A stretch of 64,000 nucleotides of DNA from assembly GCA_034670025.1 (NCBI GenBank), contig JAXMOE010000005.1, positions 124,001-188,000 on the forward strand, given 5' to 3'. The stretch's first letter is position 1. Every line of letters begins with the position of its first letter. The notes below the pieces were generated by a model. It was given only the letters and a program-made list of their open reading frames with translations, had not been told where the DNA came from and searched no databases. The DNA comes from PGYR01 sp034670025 (lineage in GTDB: Bacteria > Bacteroidota > Ignavibacteria > Kapaibacteriales > UBA2268). Below, piece after piece: positions 1 to 7,542 of this stretch. The position numbers were made by a program, and so were the translations under genes.

Positions 1-222
1 ACGGGTAATCCCTGGCTTATCCTTGTGGGTCGCCCTTGCTATATCTAACTGAGTCAGTCCTTCTTTTGCCCAGAGTTGTTTCAGCACTCCGTATTGTTCC
101 GAAGTTATCTTATTACCAGCAACCTTTAAGTTATTACTCAAAGTTCGGTTTATCGCCCTGTAGGCAATGCCAGTCAGGTAACCAATTGATTGATTAAAAC
201 TATCTTCTTTTTTAGTTGTCAT
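1..222 (-). CDS. MarR-family transcriptional regulator, N-terminal part (cut by window edge)
   Basis: Reading the minus strand from an ATG at 222 gives 74 open codons that run off the left edge. The protein begins MTTKKEDSFNQSIGYLTG and contains ITSEQYGVLKQLW followed by GLTQLDIARATHKDKPGITR. This is the helix 2 to recognition-helix pattern of MarR winged-helix repressors. It lies 67 bp downstream of an ene-reductase gene on the same strand, so it probably regulates that gene or itself in response to a small electrophilic or aromatic ligand. The ligand is inferred; the C-terminal dimerisation helices are outside the window. Confidence 0.85.
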   Translation of the reverse strand, partial: MTTKKEDSFNQSIGYLTGIAYRAINRTLSNNLKVAGNKITSEQYGVLKQLWAKEGLTQLDIARATHKDKPGITR

Positions 223-289
223 AACAACTATTACGTTTGTAAGTAAAATCTATTGTAATATAAAGTATTACGATAATTTAAATAATAAT

Positions 290-1384
290 TTATTTTAGAA
301 AAGGATAATCCGTGTAGCCCTTACCGCCACCATTATAAAAAGTACGAACGCTCCAATCGTTCATTGCCGCTTCTTTCTCTATTCGCTCCACCAAATCTGG
401 ATTAGCTAACATCAGTTTACCAAACGCAACTAAGTCAGCAGTTTCGTTTTGTAAAATCTCTTCACCTTCCTCCACATCGTAACCACTATTAGTGATTAGC
501 GTTCCGTCGTATAACTGGCGGAAATGAGGCGTCACCTCTCGGTCTTGCAAATATTTCTCTTGTGGTACATAGGTCTTACCCGGAGGTGCATAAGGTTCCA
601 TAATATGTAGGTATGATAGATTGTATTTATTCAGCTCTTCCACCAAATAGCTGAAAGTTTCCACTGGGGTTTCGTCCGACATTCCGTTGAATGTGCCACT
701 TGGAGACAGGCGAATAGCGGTGTTTTTGCTACCAATGCTTTCTGACACTGCTTTCACTACTTCCAATGCAAATCGGCATCTGTTTTCTATGCTTCCGCCG
801 TACTTGTCGTCCCTGTCATTAGAGCCAGAGCAGATAAATTGGTCAATCAAATAGCCATTAGCACCGTGTATCTCCACCCCATTGAACCCAGCAGAAATAG
901 CATTTTTTGCCGCTGCCACATAGTCTTGTATCGTTGCCTCTATCTCTTCTATACTAAGCTTTCTGGGGGCTACTTTTGCCTTTAGTCCATCATAAGTATA
1001 GACCTTACCACCAGAATTAATATTAGAAGCAGACACAGGAAGTTCGCCATCGTGAAAATCAGGGTGCGATGATCTGCCAGTGTGCCACAGCTGCAGATAG
1101 AAATGCCCACCTTTATTCCTGACAGCTTCCGTTACTGGTTTCCAAGATTCCACTTGATCGTCTGACCAAATACCAGGAGTATTCATATACCCTACAGCTA
1201 TTGGCGATATATTAGTCGCTTCCGAGATTATTAGCCCTGCCGTAGCTCGCTGCGAATAATACTCAGCCATTAGTTCATTTGCCAATCCCGATTTGTCCGA
1301 ACGACAACGAGTAAGCGGCGCCATAGCTACTCGGTTAGGTATTTCTGTGTTTCCAAGTGTAATAGAAGTAAGTAATTTTTTCAT
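290..1384 (-). CDS. Old yellow enzyme family alkene reductase (NemA-like)
   Basis: This 364-residue FMN-dependent ene-reductase has the usual length for the family. It would reduce activated C=C bonds, maleimides or nitro compounds with NAD(P)H in the cytosol. It shows the start motif LGNTEIPNRVAMAPLTR, the LQLWHTGR stretch near residues 97-104 and EIHGANGYLIDQF near 171-183. H173/N176 are the substrate-binding pair and Y178 the likely proton donor. YGGSIENR near 195-202 is also typical. It is probably cotranscribed with the MarR gene downstream. The exact substrate cannot be read from sequence. Confidence 0.93.
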   Translation of the reverse strand: MKKLLTSITLGNTEIPNRVAMAPLTRCRSDKSGLANELMAEYYSQRATAGLIISEATNISPIAVGYMNTPGIWSDDQVESWKPVTEAVRNKGGHFYLQLWHTGRSSHPDFHDGELPVSASNINSGGKVYTYDGLKAKVAPRKLSIEEIEATIQDYVAAAKNAISAGFNGVEIHGANGYLIDQFICSGSNDRDDKYGGSIENRCRFALEVVKAVSESIGSKNTAIRLSPSGTFNGMSDETPVETFSYLVEELNKYNLSYLHIMEPYAPPGKTYVPQEKYLQDREVTPHFRQLYDGTLITNSGYDVEEGEEILQNETADLVAFGKLMLANPDLVERIEKEAAMNDWSVRTFYNGGGKGYTDYPFLK

Positions 1385-1590
1385 GTTTTTATGTCATTTG
1401 TTTAATTCATTTTTAACTATGTCGTATATGCAGTGAGTGTATTTGAAAGTTATAACAAATGGAGCACCCTTTAAGTTAGGCAATAATTAGTTTTGTTTTT
1501 ATATTAATATTCTGTATAATAGTTAAAACTAAATCTTAAAAATGACCGTATTATAAAATTGTAGAAACAGGAATAATTAATTCAACACCT

Positions 1591-2217
1591 ATGAAACAAA
1601 AACACTTTATTTCAAACTCGAATGAATCAGTAAGAATGTTTAAATCTGATTTGATAGAGACTTTATCAAAAACACACTGGTCTTTACCAATTTGGGTATT
1701 TGTGCCAATTATTGCTTATCTCATTTACTTAGCTATTAATTCATCTATTTCAGTTGTTGCTGCAATTACTATGGTATCGTTGGGTCTATTCGTGTGGACT
1801 TTCGTTGAGTATGCTATGCACAGGTTTGTATTTCACTATCATCCAAATAGTAAATTAGGCAAGAAATTACATTGGATGTTGCACGGAGTGCACCACGATT
1901 ACCCCCAAGACGAAAAAAGATTGGTTCTGCCACCTGGGATAAGTTTGATTTTGGCGACTCTATTTTTTCTGCTGTTCAATAGCTTTATTCCAACTCCCGA
2001 GCTATATCCATTTTTTGCGGCTTTTCTCATGGGTTATTTGATTTATGATATTGGGCATTACGCTATGCACCACTTCTCTTTCAAAAGTAAGTTATTCAAA
2101 AAAATAAAGCTCCACCACATGAAACACCACTATGTAGAGCCGAACGAAGGGTTTGGAGTTAGCAACCCTCTTTGGGACATTATCCTTAGAACTAGAGGCA
2201 AGGGGAAGAGTAAGTGA
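1591..2217 (+). CDS. Fatty acid 2-hydroxylase-like membrane di-iron hydroxylase
   Basis: A 208-residue integral membrane protein of the fatty acid hydroxylase/sterol desaturase superfamily, close in pattern to the catalytic domain of Scs7/FA2H. Hydrophobic segments lie near residues 33-50, 53-74, 115-131 and 138-154. The histidine clusters expected to hold two irons are all present: H77-x4-H82, H94-x3-H98-x2-HH101-102, H156-x3-HH160-161 and HH175-176-x2-HH179-180. RLVLPP after the second cluster and GFGVSNPLWD near the end also match. The expected reaction is O2-dependent alpha-hydroxylation of lipid acyl chains. It lacks the cytochrome b5 domain of the yeast enzyme, so it needs a separate electron donor. 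Confidence 0.85.
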   Translation: MKQKHFISNSNESVRMFKSDLIETLSKTHWSLPIWVFVPIIAYLIYLAINSSISVVAAITMVSLGLFVWTFVEYAMHRFVFHYHPNSKLGKKLHWMLHGVHHDYPQDEKRLVLPPGISLILATLFFLLFNSFIPTPELYPFFAAFLMGYLIYDIGHYAMHHFSFKSKLFKKIKLHHMKHHYVEPNEGFGVSNPLWDIILRTRGKGKSK

Positions 2218-2284
2218 TAGAACCTTAGGTTGGACTAAATCAACTTCTAATGTATGTCACTTTTCATAAACAATGTTACCCAAC

Positions 2285-2719
2285 CTACCAGCGAGAATCA
2301 AAATCGTCGTCTATTTCTTTGCTTTTATTGGCAAAGCTGTCTTCGTAGTCCATATCATCATCTGTGTCATTGTTTCGGCCATTTTTCCTGTCTTCCAGAA
2401 CAAGCACATTGTCTGCTAATATTTCGACTACTTGTCTTCTGTTGCCATCATTGTCATCGTAGTTTCTGGTCTGTATTCTACCTTCTACATAAATTCTAGT
2501 GCCCTTAGTAACTAACTGGCTTATCACTTTTGCCAAACCACGCCACGCAACTATTGTGTGCCAATCGGTGTGTTCTTTTAAGTTGCCATCGCGGTCTTTC
2601 CACGATTCGGAAGTTGCCATACGGAAGGAAGTTACAGGCACTCCCCCGGGAGTTTCTTTAAGTTCTGGCTCTTTACCTACGTTCCCAATCAGCATAACTT
2701 TATTCAAGGTTCTAGACAT
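2285..2719 (-). CDS. ssb: Single-stranded DNA-binding protein
   Basis: A 144-residue protein with an N-terminal OB fold (MSRTLNKVMLIGNVGKEPEL, then VTSFRMATSESW, DWHTIVAW and GTRIYVEGRIQTRNY, about residues 1-105) and an acidic disordered tail. It binds single-stranded DNA in replication and repair. I chose the ATG at 2719 because GGAGAAG lies just upstream. An in-frame GTG at 2734 would add five residues but overlaps that ribosome binding site. The tail ends in IDDDFDSRW instead of the classic DDIPF tip, so partner binding through the tip may differ. Confidence 0.95.
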   Translation of the reverse strand: MSRTLNKVMLIGNVGKEPELKETPGGVPVTSFRMATSESWKDRDGNLKEHTDWHTIVAWRGLAKVISQLVTKGTRIYVEGRIQTRNYDDNDGNRRQVVEILADNVLVLEDRKNGRNNDTDDDMDYEDSFANKSKEIDDDFDSRW

Positions 2720-2792
2720 ATCTCTTCTCCGCACTTTTCATTTTTATTTAGATTTCAGTATTTCTCAATTTGGTAATAGGTTAATATAAAAC

Positions 2793-2820
2793 AAAAAATT
2801 CCATTTTTCAAATGGAATTT
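2793..2820 (-). terminator. Rho-independent terminator of the flagellar late operon
   Basis: Read on the minus strand, an 11-bp perfect stem (AAATTCCATTT with AAATGGAATTT) with a 3-nt loop is followed by a short T-rich run. It lies 30 bp past the stop of the FlgM-like gene and before ssb. Confidence 0.75.
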
Positions 2821-2849
2821 CCTATAAATCTTAAATATATCAACAAAGG

Positions 2850-3086
2850 TTAGCCCTCTATTTCTCTGAGCAGCTTTTCGGATATTTTATCGAGTACATC
2901 TTCGTTCTCATAAAATCCCTGCTTTATCTTTTCTTTGATTGGCGCAAACTTCAAGGCCTCGGGTGAAAGCTCCAACTTATCGCTCTTGGAAGCAGACATA
3001 GACGTACCTTCTTTGCTTTCCACATCTTTCTTTTTCTCTTTCTCTTCGTATATTTTGTTATACGCATTGGTCGGATTTATCTTCAT
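2850..3086 (-). CDS. flgM: FlgM-like anti-sigma-28 factor
   Basis: A 78-residue, very charged protein. It starts MKINPTNAYNKIYEEK, has DKLELSPEALKF in the middle and ends IKEKIKQGFYENEDVLDK plus a helical LLREI tail. This matches FlgM: a disordered N-terminus and a C-terminal helical sigma-28-binding segment with the IKxGxY core. FlgM holds FliA inactive until it is exported through the finished hook. It is the last gene of the flagellar operon, and its start overlaps the preceding stop by 4 bp, implying translational coupling. The sigma-28 promoter at the head of the operon would make this a feedback loop. Confidence 0.75.
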   Translation of the reverse strand: MKINPTNAYNKIYEEKEKKKDVESKEGTSMSASKSDKLELSPEALKFAPIKEKIKQGFYENEDVLDKISEKLLREIEG

Positions 3087-3433
3087 AATTTATTCTCCTC
3101 ATATTTGAGAACCTTCTTCTGGCCTTCTTTGCTTTTTAGCTCATTTTCCATTTCGTTCACTCTAGCTTGCAACAACTTTAGTGCTGCTTCATCTTTCTTT
3201 CTTATTGGCTCCATAAGTGAAACCCATTCATTTCTGTTTTTAGTTATCAGTTGCTTGTTCCCGTCCCCAGAAATAAAATCATCTATGTTTGATAACATCT
3301 TCTTTCTATCTTTGTACAGCTCACCTATTTGGTCAACCGACGATTCACCATCTTTCAATTGTTCTAATATCCTATCTGTAGTTGAATCGATATTCTCTAT
3401 CAAATCAATTACTTTATTATCAAACGCGGGCAT
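3083..3433 (-). CDS. Probable FliT/FlgN-like flagellar chaperone
   Basis: A 116-residue, all-helical, highly charged protein rich in heptad-like Leu/Ile, with a strongly predicted coiled coil around residues 65-110. It has no membrane segment or signal peptide. It overlaps flaG by 14 bp upstream and the FlgM-like gene by 4 bp downstream, so it is embedded in the flagellin/cap operon. That position, after fliS-fliD-flaG, is where the FliD chaperone FliT is often found. I infer a FliT-like or FlgN-like export chaperone. Sequence identity to either is too weak to assert by eye. Confidence 0.5.
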   Translation of the reverse strand: MPAFDNKVIDLIENIDSTTDRILEQLKDGESSVDQIGELYKDRKKMLSNIDDFISGDGNKQLITKNRNEWVSLMEPIRKKDEAALKLLQARVNEMENELKSKEGQKKVLKYEENKL

Positions 3434-3791
3434 CAGTCACCGAATTGTTTTCAATCATTTCACTTACCATTCTCGCTATTTTCAAAGATACTTCAGGTGG
3501 ATATTGTTTAACTACCTCATCCGTTTTTCTGTCAACTATAGTCAATATCATTTTATTGGTATCTTTGTCTATGCTGAACTTTGCTTTGAGTGTGTCTTCT
3601 TCCAATAAGTCAGATATTTTTGACTCTATTTTATTAGAATCAAAAGTCTGTACAAACTCATCATTCTTCTTTTTCTCAACTTTGTTCTCTGGTTCACTAA
3701 CACCATAGTCAGTTTCCTTATTGTTCATATTTGACAACAAGTTATCGAAATTAGAGCTTATCGATTCGCTATTTCCTATTGCTTTTATCAT
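3420..3791 (-). CDS. flaG: FlaG family flagellar protein
   Basis: A 123-residue protein with a disordered N-terminal half (residues 1-60). A compact C-terminal domain has the FlaG hallmark: KFSIDKDTNKMILTIVDRKT, then DEVVKQYPPEVSLKIA and a short helix. FlaG proteins affect filament length or stability; the biochemical role is poorly defined. The start has a good GAGGT ribosome binding site. It is the fourth gene of the operon, 32 bp after fliD. Confidence 0.85.
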   Translation of the reverse strand: MIKAIGNSESISSNFDNLLSNMNNKETDYGVSEPENKVEKKKNDEFVQTFDSNKIESKISDLLEEDTLKAKFSIDKDTNKMILTIVDRKTDEVVKQYPPEVSLKIARMVSEMIENNSVTDARV

Positions 3792-3823
3792 AATAAGACC
3801 TCAGTCTATTAAAATTGTTGCTA

Positions 3824-5272
3824 TTAACCACCAAAGAAGCCACCTGAGTAAGCAGAGAATGAACTATATTGATTTTGAGCTTCTAAGTAAGTCCCCAATA
3901 TATTCTCATACTGTTTTCTCAAGTTGTTTGCCTGGTTGTCTATTCGCAACTGTAATTGTTTGTATCTATTATCGTATGATTCTATTTGATCAACAAGTGA
4001 ACTTTTCTTTGCTTTTATAATACCATCATCACCTTTGAGCGATGAAATTATAGTTTCCAATTTAGAAACAAACCCATCTTCCGATGTAAAAATATCGGCT
4101 ATTTTCTGTGGGTCATCTTCAAGATATTCTTGCAGTTTTTCCTTGTCATCAATTTTCAAGTAACCATTTTTATCTGGCTTTATCCCGATTACAGTTAAGT
4201 ATTCCGGGTTCCCTTCGTCAATGTTGCCTATCCGAGTCGATGGTATAAACCTAAGTGAACTATACAAGCTATTAGCACTCGCGTCAGCTCTTCTTATCGA
4301 TTTATTATCCTGGACTAATTTTAAAGCATTATTATAAGAATCCAACAGTGGTTGGATTAATTCAGAAATGCCCTCTACGTCAATGTCTGTAGTTAAAGTT
4401 TCTGGGTTTGCGTCTGTTTCATGAACTTTGTTTAGCTTAAAAGAAAAACCATTAATAACATCGTCCAAAGTATTTGATGAACGAGTTACAGTAATCCCAT
4501 TAATTTCAGATTCAGAATTAAGATCACTAACTTCAGACAATCTATAACCAGCATTTGTTGAATCAAATTCTGTTCTGTTTGCACTTGTAGAGTTTAGTGC
4601 GTTTCTGTCGAGACCAATATTTGCAAGTATATCCTTGTCCACAAACAAACCACTGTCGTCGTTGACAAATAATATCTTATTGTCTTCGCCCAACTCAGAT
4701 GTGTTGAAAGACAACCGAGCAGTAGTCGTAGTATCTTTCACTACCGAAGCACTAATATCAAGATCTTCTTCCGCATTCACAGCATCTGCTATTTTTTGCA
4801 TTGCTTGCTGATAAGTTTCACTATTATCCAATTCTACATTGATTGTACGTACATCGCCATTGATTTCTAAGTCAAATTCGAATGTGCCACCAAAGTTACC
4901 AAAATCATCGTCAGCTGTCACCCTGTCCGAAACCAAAGAATCGGATGAAGCCAATCTGTTGACTTTCACAGTATTAGTACCAACATTAGAATCTCCATCT
5001 GCGGAAGCTGTTACGTATTCAGCTCCTGTGGATTCTACCTTTTTGATACCAAACTTCTCGTCAAAATCAGTAGCTTGAAATTTATCAATCTGAGTGTTAA
5101 TAGAATTAATACGCGTATTCAGAGCAGTAAAGAAACTATTCCTAGTTTCCAGCTCACTCTTTTTCGACTGTAATCTGTTGAGTTTTGGCTGCTGAGTTTG
5201 CAAATAAGATTGCACAAGCAAATCAGTTTGTGACTGATTACCTCCACCCAATAAACTAAATAAATCACCCAT
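3824..5272 (-). CDS. fliD: Flagellar hook-associated protein 2 (filament cap)
   Basis: This 482-residue protein has the FliD layout. An N-terminal helical D0/D1 segment (DLLVQSYLQTQQPKLNRLQ, residues about 16-35) is followed by the T-rich FliD_N region with DSLVSDRVTADD. The middle is a variable beta domain. The C-terminal FliD_C region has LIQPLLDSYNNALKLV, IGNIDEGNPEYLTVIGI and a long terminal helix ending in YSSFSAYSGG. FliD caps the growing filament and folds flagellin subunits. It starts 8 bp after fliS with an AGGATAGG ribosome binding site. The cap normally works as a ring of about five copies. Confidence 0.93.
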   Translation of the reverse strand: MGDLFSLLGGGNQSQTDLLVQSYLQTQQPKLNRLQSKKSELETRNSFFTALNTRINSINTQIDKFQATDFDEKFGIKKVESTGAEYVTASADGDSNVGTNTVKVNRLASSDSLVSDRVTADDDFGNFGGTFEFDLEINGDVRTINVELDNSETYQQAMQKIADAVNAEEDLDISASVVKDTTTTARLSFNTSELGEDNKILFVNDDSGLFVDKDILANIGLDRNALNSTSANRTEFDSTNAGYRLSEVSDLNSESEINGITVTRSSNTLDDVINGFSFKLNKVHETDANPETLTTDIDVEGISELIQPLLDSYNNALKLVQDNKSIRRADASANSLYSSLRFIPSTRIGNIDEGNPEYLTVIGIKPDKNGYLKIDDKEKLQEYLEDDPQKIADIFTSEDGFVSKLETIISSLKGDDGIIKAKKSSLVDQIESYDNRYKQLQLRIDNQANNLRKQYENILGTYLEAQNQYSSFSAYSGGFFGG

Positions 5273-5280
5273 AATAACAC

Positions 5281-5643
5281 CTATCCTTCAAGTTTGAACG
5301 CTTCTGCCCAAGTATCGCGCAGCTCTTTGATTATCTTGTATGATTCATCGTATTTCTTCTGAAATACACATCGTTGACAATATTCATATAATCTGTAAAG
5401 CCGAGTAGAAGTCTCGCTATAATCAAAATTGAGTGCACCCATAAGCTCTACGAGTACTTTACCCATTTTTTCTATATCTTTTCTCTTGTTGCTTACTAAG
5501 AACAAATCATACATTTTCAGTATCAATTTTTCTTTGCTCCAAGAAAGAACTTCCTGCTCTACATAAGAGGGAACTTTTCTGCCTTTTTTGCCAGCAGTTC
5601 CGTATGCTTTACTGGCAGCTAATTTTTGTACTTGAGTATTCAT
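5281..5643 (-). CDS. fliS: Flagellar export chaperone FliS
   Basis: A 120-residue helical protein of family length. It shows the FliS pattern: a Y near the start (AYGTAG), SKEKLILKMYDLFLVSNKR (about residues 35-53), then VLVELMGALNFDYSETSTRLYRLYEYC. FliS binds the C-terminal D0 helix of flagellin in the cytosol and stops premature polymerisation. It lies between the flagellin gene and fliD, the usual order. The basic stretch GKKGRK near residue 18 is not typical but causes no problem for the fold. Confidence 0.88.
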   Translation of the reverse strand: MNTQVQKLAASKAYGTAGKKGRKVPSYVEQEVLSWSKEKLILKMYDLFLVSNKRKDIEKMGKVLVELMGALNFDYSETSTRLYRLYEYCQRCVFQKKYDESYKIIKELRDTWAEAFKLEG

Positions 5644-5684
5644 TACTTAATCAATCTTCCTGATAAATTACTTATACTAATTAT

Positions 5685-5752
5685 GAAAGACGGCCGCAAA
5701 AATCGAGCCGTCTTTCACATTAACCTTAAAAGAACTTTTAATCATAAGTTCT
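5685..5752 (-). promoter_or_regulatory. Two hairpins between flagellin 1 and fliS
   Basis: On the minus strand downstream of flagellin 1 there is first a 7-bp hairpin followed by TTTT (5731-5752, arms AGAACTT/AAGTTCT). A perfect 10-bp GC-rich stem follows (GAAAGACGGC/GCCGTCTTTC, 5685-5716) without a T-run. Together they look like a leaky terminator or mRNA-stabilising element that would give far more flagellin than fliS-fliD message. The effect is inferred from position and structure. Confidence 0.6.
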
Positions 5753-5763
5753 CTCTTGCTATC

Positions 5764-6696
5764 TTAACCTAATAACTGTAAGTAAGTTTGTGGGTTTTGG
5801 TTAGCTTGAGACAACGAGATGATTGAAGTTTGTTGCAAGAACTGTTGTTTAACTAATTCTAATTGCTCTTGAGCAACATCAACGTCTTCGATTCTAGAAA
5901 TTGCAGCTGTGTAGTTAGTAATCTGAGAAGAAAGAAGATCCTCTTGTGAGTTCAATCTTGCTTCCAAACCACCTACGAATGACGCAACTTTACTTACGTT
6001 ATCCAATGCTGAGTTGATACTAGTCAAAGTTAATCCGATAGTATCTGCAGCAAATATACCTAAATCAGAATCACTCACATCGTCCAAATCAGTCAAGTCA
6101 AGACCAGTAATACCAGCGAATGCTGTTGCAGCATCTGCATTGATATCAAAGTCTAAATCAGTATTGAAACCAGTTGTGTTAGATGAAGATAAGTCAACAC
6201 CTAAAGTGATAAGTGAGTTGCTCTCACCAAATCCGATAACGAAATCACCATCAAAATCGCCACTCAATAGCTCTTGCCCACCGAATACGGTAGAGTCAAC
6301 AACTGTTTGAATTTGCTCAGACAAGCTGTAAGAAGCTTTCGCTAAAGCAACCTTCTCATCAGTACCCAAGGCACCAGAAGAAGCTTGTGAAGCTGCATCT
6401 TTGATTTGAGTTAATAGACTTGTGATGTTATCGAGTGCATCTTGTGAGATTGATGTAACGTTCTTTGCTTCACCAACAGAATTCAATGCTGCTTTCAAAG
6501 ATACGTTTCTAGAATTTAGTGAACGTGACGTGATATAACCTGCAACGTCGTCCGCTGCTGAGTTAATTCTTTTACCTGTCGACAAACGTAATTGCGACTT
6601 CGCAATTGCTTGGTTTGAAGACATTAGTGAGTTAAACGCGTTTAGAGCGGGAATATTATTTCTTATTCTTCCGCCGCTTGCTATAGATGATGGCAT
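5764..6696 (-). CDS. fliC: Flagellin 1
   Basis: A 310-residue flagellin. The N-terminal D0/D1 part (residues 1-145) has LRLSTGKRINSAADDVAGY and GTDEKVALAKASYSL. The C-terminal D1/D0 part has SRIEDVDVAQEQLELVKQQF and SQANQNPQTYLQLL. The surface-exposed middle is short and Asp/Ser rich, so the filament would have small outer domains. The start is fixed by a GGAGGT ribosome binding site five bases before the ATG. A strong sigma-28 promoter lies 84 bp upstream of the start. Two paralogues are at 16384-18323. Confidence 0.96.
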   Translation of the reverse strand: MPSSIASGGRIRNNIPALNAFNSLMSSNQAIAKSQLRLSTGKRINSAADDVAGYITSRSLNSRNVSLKAALNSVGEAKNVTSISQDALDNITSLLTQIKDAASQASSGALGTDEKVALAKASYSLSEQIQTVVDSTVFGGQELLSGDFDGDFVIGFGESNSLITLGVDLSSSNTTGFNTDLDFDINADAATAFAGITGLDLTDLDDVSDSDLGIFAADTIGLTLTSINSALDNVSKVASFVGGLEARLNSQEDLLSSQITNYTAAISRIEDVDVAQEQLELVKQQFLQQTSIISLSQANQNPQTYLQLLG

Positions 6697-6779
6697 TACA
6701 ACCTCCGTGTGTGTAATTAATTAATAATTTGAGGGCGTCCTGCCATTTCCATTAAAATATTTTGTCCTTTCAGTTTTAG

Positions 6780-6806
6780 TTATCGGTGGGATTGTGGAAT
6801 ACTTTA
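6780..6806 (-). promoter_or_regulatory. Sigma-28 (FliA) promoter of flagellin 1
   Basis: On the minus strand TAAAGTAT is followed after exactly 11 nt by ACCGATAA. The FliA consensus is TAAAGTTT-N11-GCCGATAA, so 13 of 16 positions match, with perfect spacing. It sits 84 bp upstream of the flagellin ATG, immediately after the stop of the preceding lipoprotein gene. Confidence 0.88.
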
Positions 6807-6834
6807 ATATTTTTTTTCATTTTTTAGTATTTTT

Positions 6835-7425
6835 TTACCAAATAAACGTAGATTCATATAATTCATCCACTTCGAAGCTATAAATTTCTAACTCCGCACC
6901 CTCGCCAGTAGCAAAAAGAGTGTATTCGGTGCAAGGAATATCAGTTTTGTGCTTCACTATTGTGTCACAATCCACTATCATAGTAGTGTATTTCGCATCC
7001 TGTATAATCTGGAAACTTAGCACTTCATTCAGACTTATTGGCTTGTCTGCATAGCTATATAAGTACTGGTTGTCCTCATATACATCAATCTTATCGCCTT
7101 TGAACACCGCTTTTATTCCAGCGTCTTTGCCTTCAGCAAGCGGTGAAGTCCTCTCCACCACAATGAACTCACCTGCTTTCACTGGTTTTAGGTAAAATGA
7201 TTTCTTATACTGAGTCTCATCAAACTTTCGCAGAGCCGTAATTGAGTTTTCCTCTATTCGGAAAGCGTCATCTGCTATCAGGTTCACCGTAAGTGGGTTG
7301 TCAGCTCTGTAGCCGACCACCGCTGGGAACATAACATTACGGAATTTGTTCAGCACAAATGTGTCCGAAGCACACCCCGACAGCCCAATAGCTATGATTA
7401 ATAATATGATTGATTTTGTTTTCAA
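6835..7425 (-). CDS. Uncharacterised lipoprotein
   Basis: A 196-residue protein with a lipoprotein signal peptide: basic KTK, hydrophobic IILLIIAIG, lipobox LSGC with Cys18. No family is recognised; the mature part alternates short beta-like stretches. The only sensible start is a TTG at 7425, because an in-frame stop lies five codons upstream and no ATG is available before the signal peptide. It reads toward the flagellin operon and ends just before its promoter. Nothing shows that it is a flagellar protein. Confidence 0.72.
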   Translation of the reverse strand: MKTKSIILLIIAIGLSGCASDTFVLNKFRNVMFPAVVGYRADNPLTVNLIADDAFRIEENSITALRKFDETQYKKSFYLKPVKAGEFIVVERTSPLAEGKDAGIKAVFKGDKIDVYEDNQYLYSYADKPISLNEVLSFQIIQDAKYTTMIVDCDTIVKHKTDIPCTEYTLFATGEGAELEIYSFEVDELYESTFIW

Positions 7426-7542
7426 ACTATAATTCAGTTATTATATTTATATACAAAGCTCAAATTATAGAATTTTTGGGCGAGATTCAAAAATAATTAC
7501 CTATCTTATTAAACTATTCACAACTAATTGTGTCTAAATAAT

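Noticed and set aside
2254..2789. Two plus-strand frames opposite ssb
   Set aside because: They are antisense shadows of ssb with no independent start signals.
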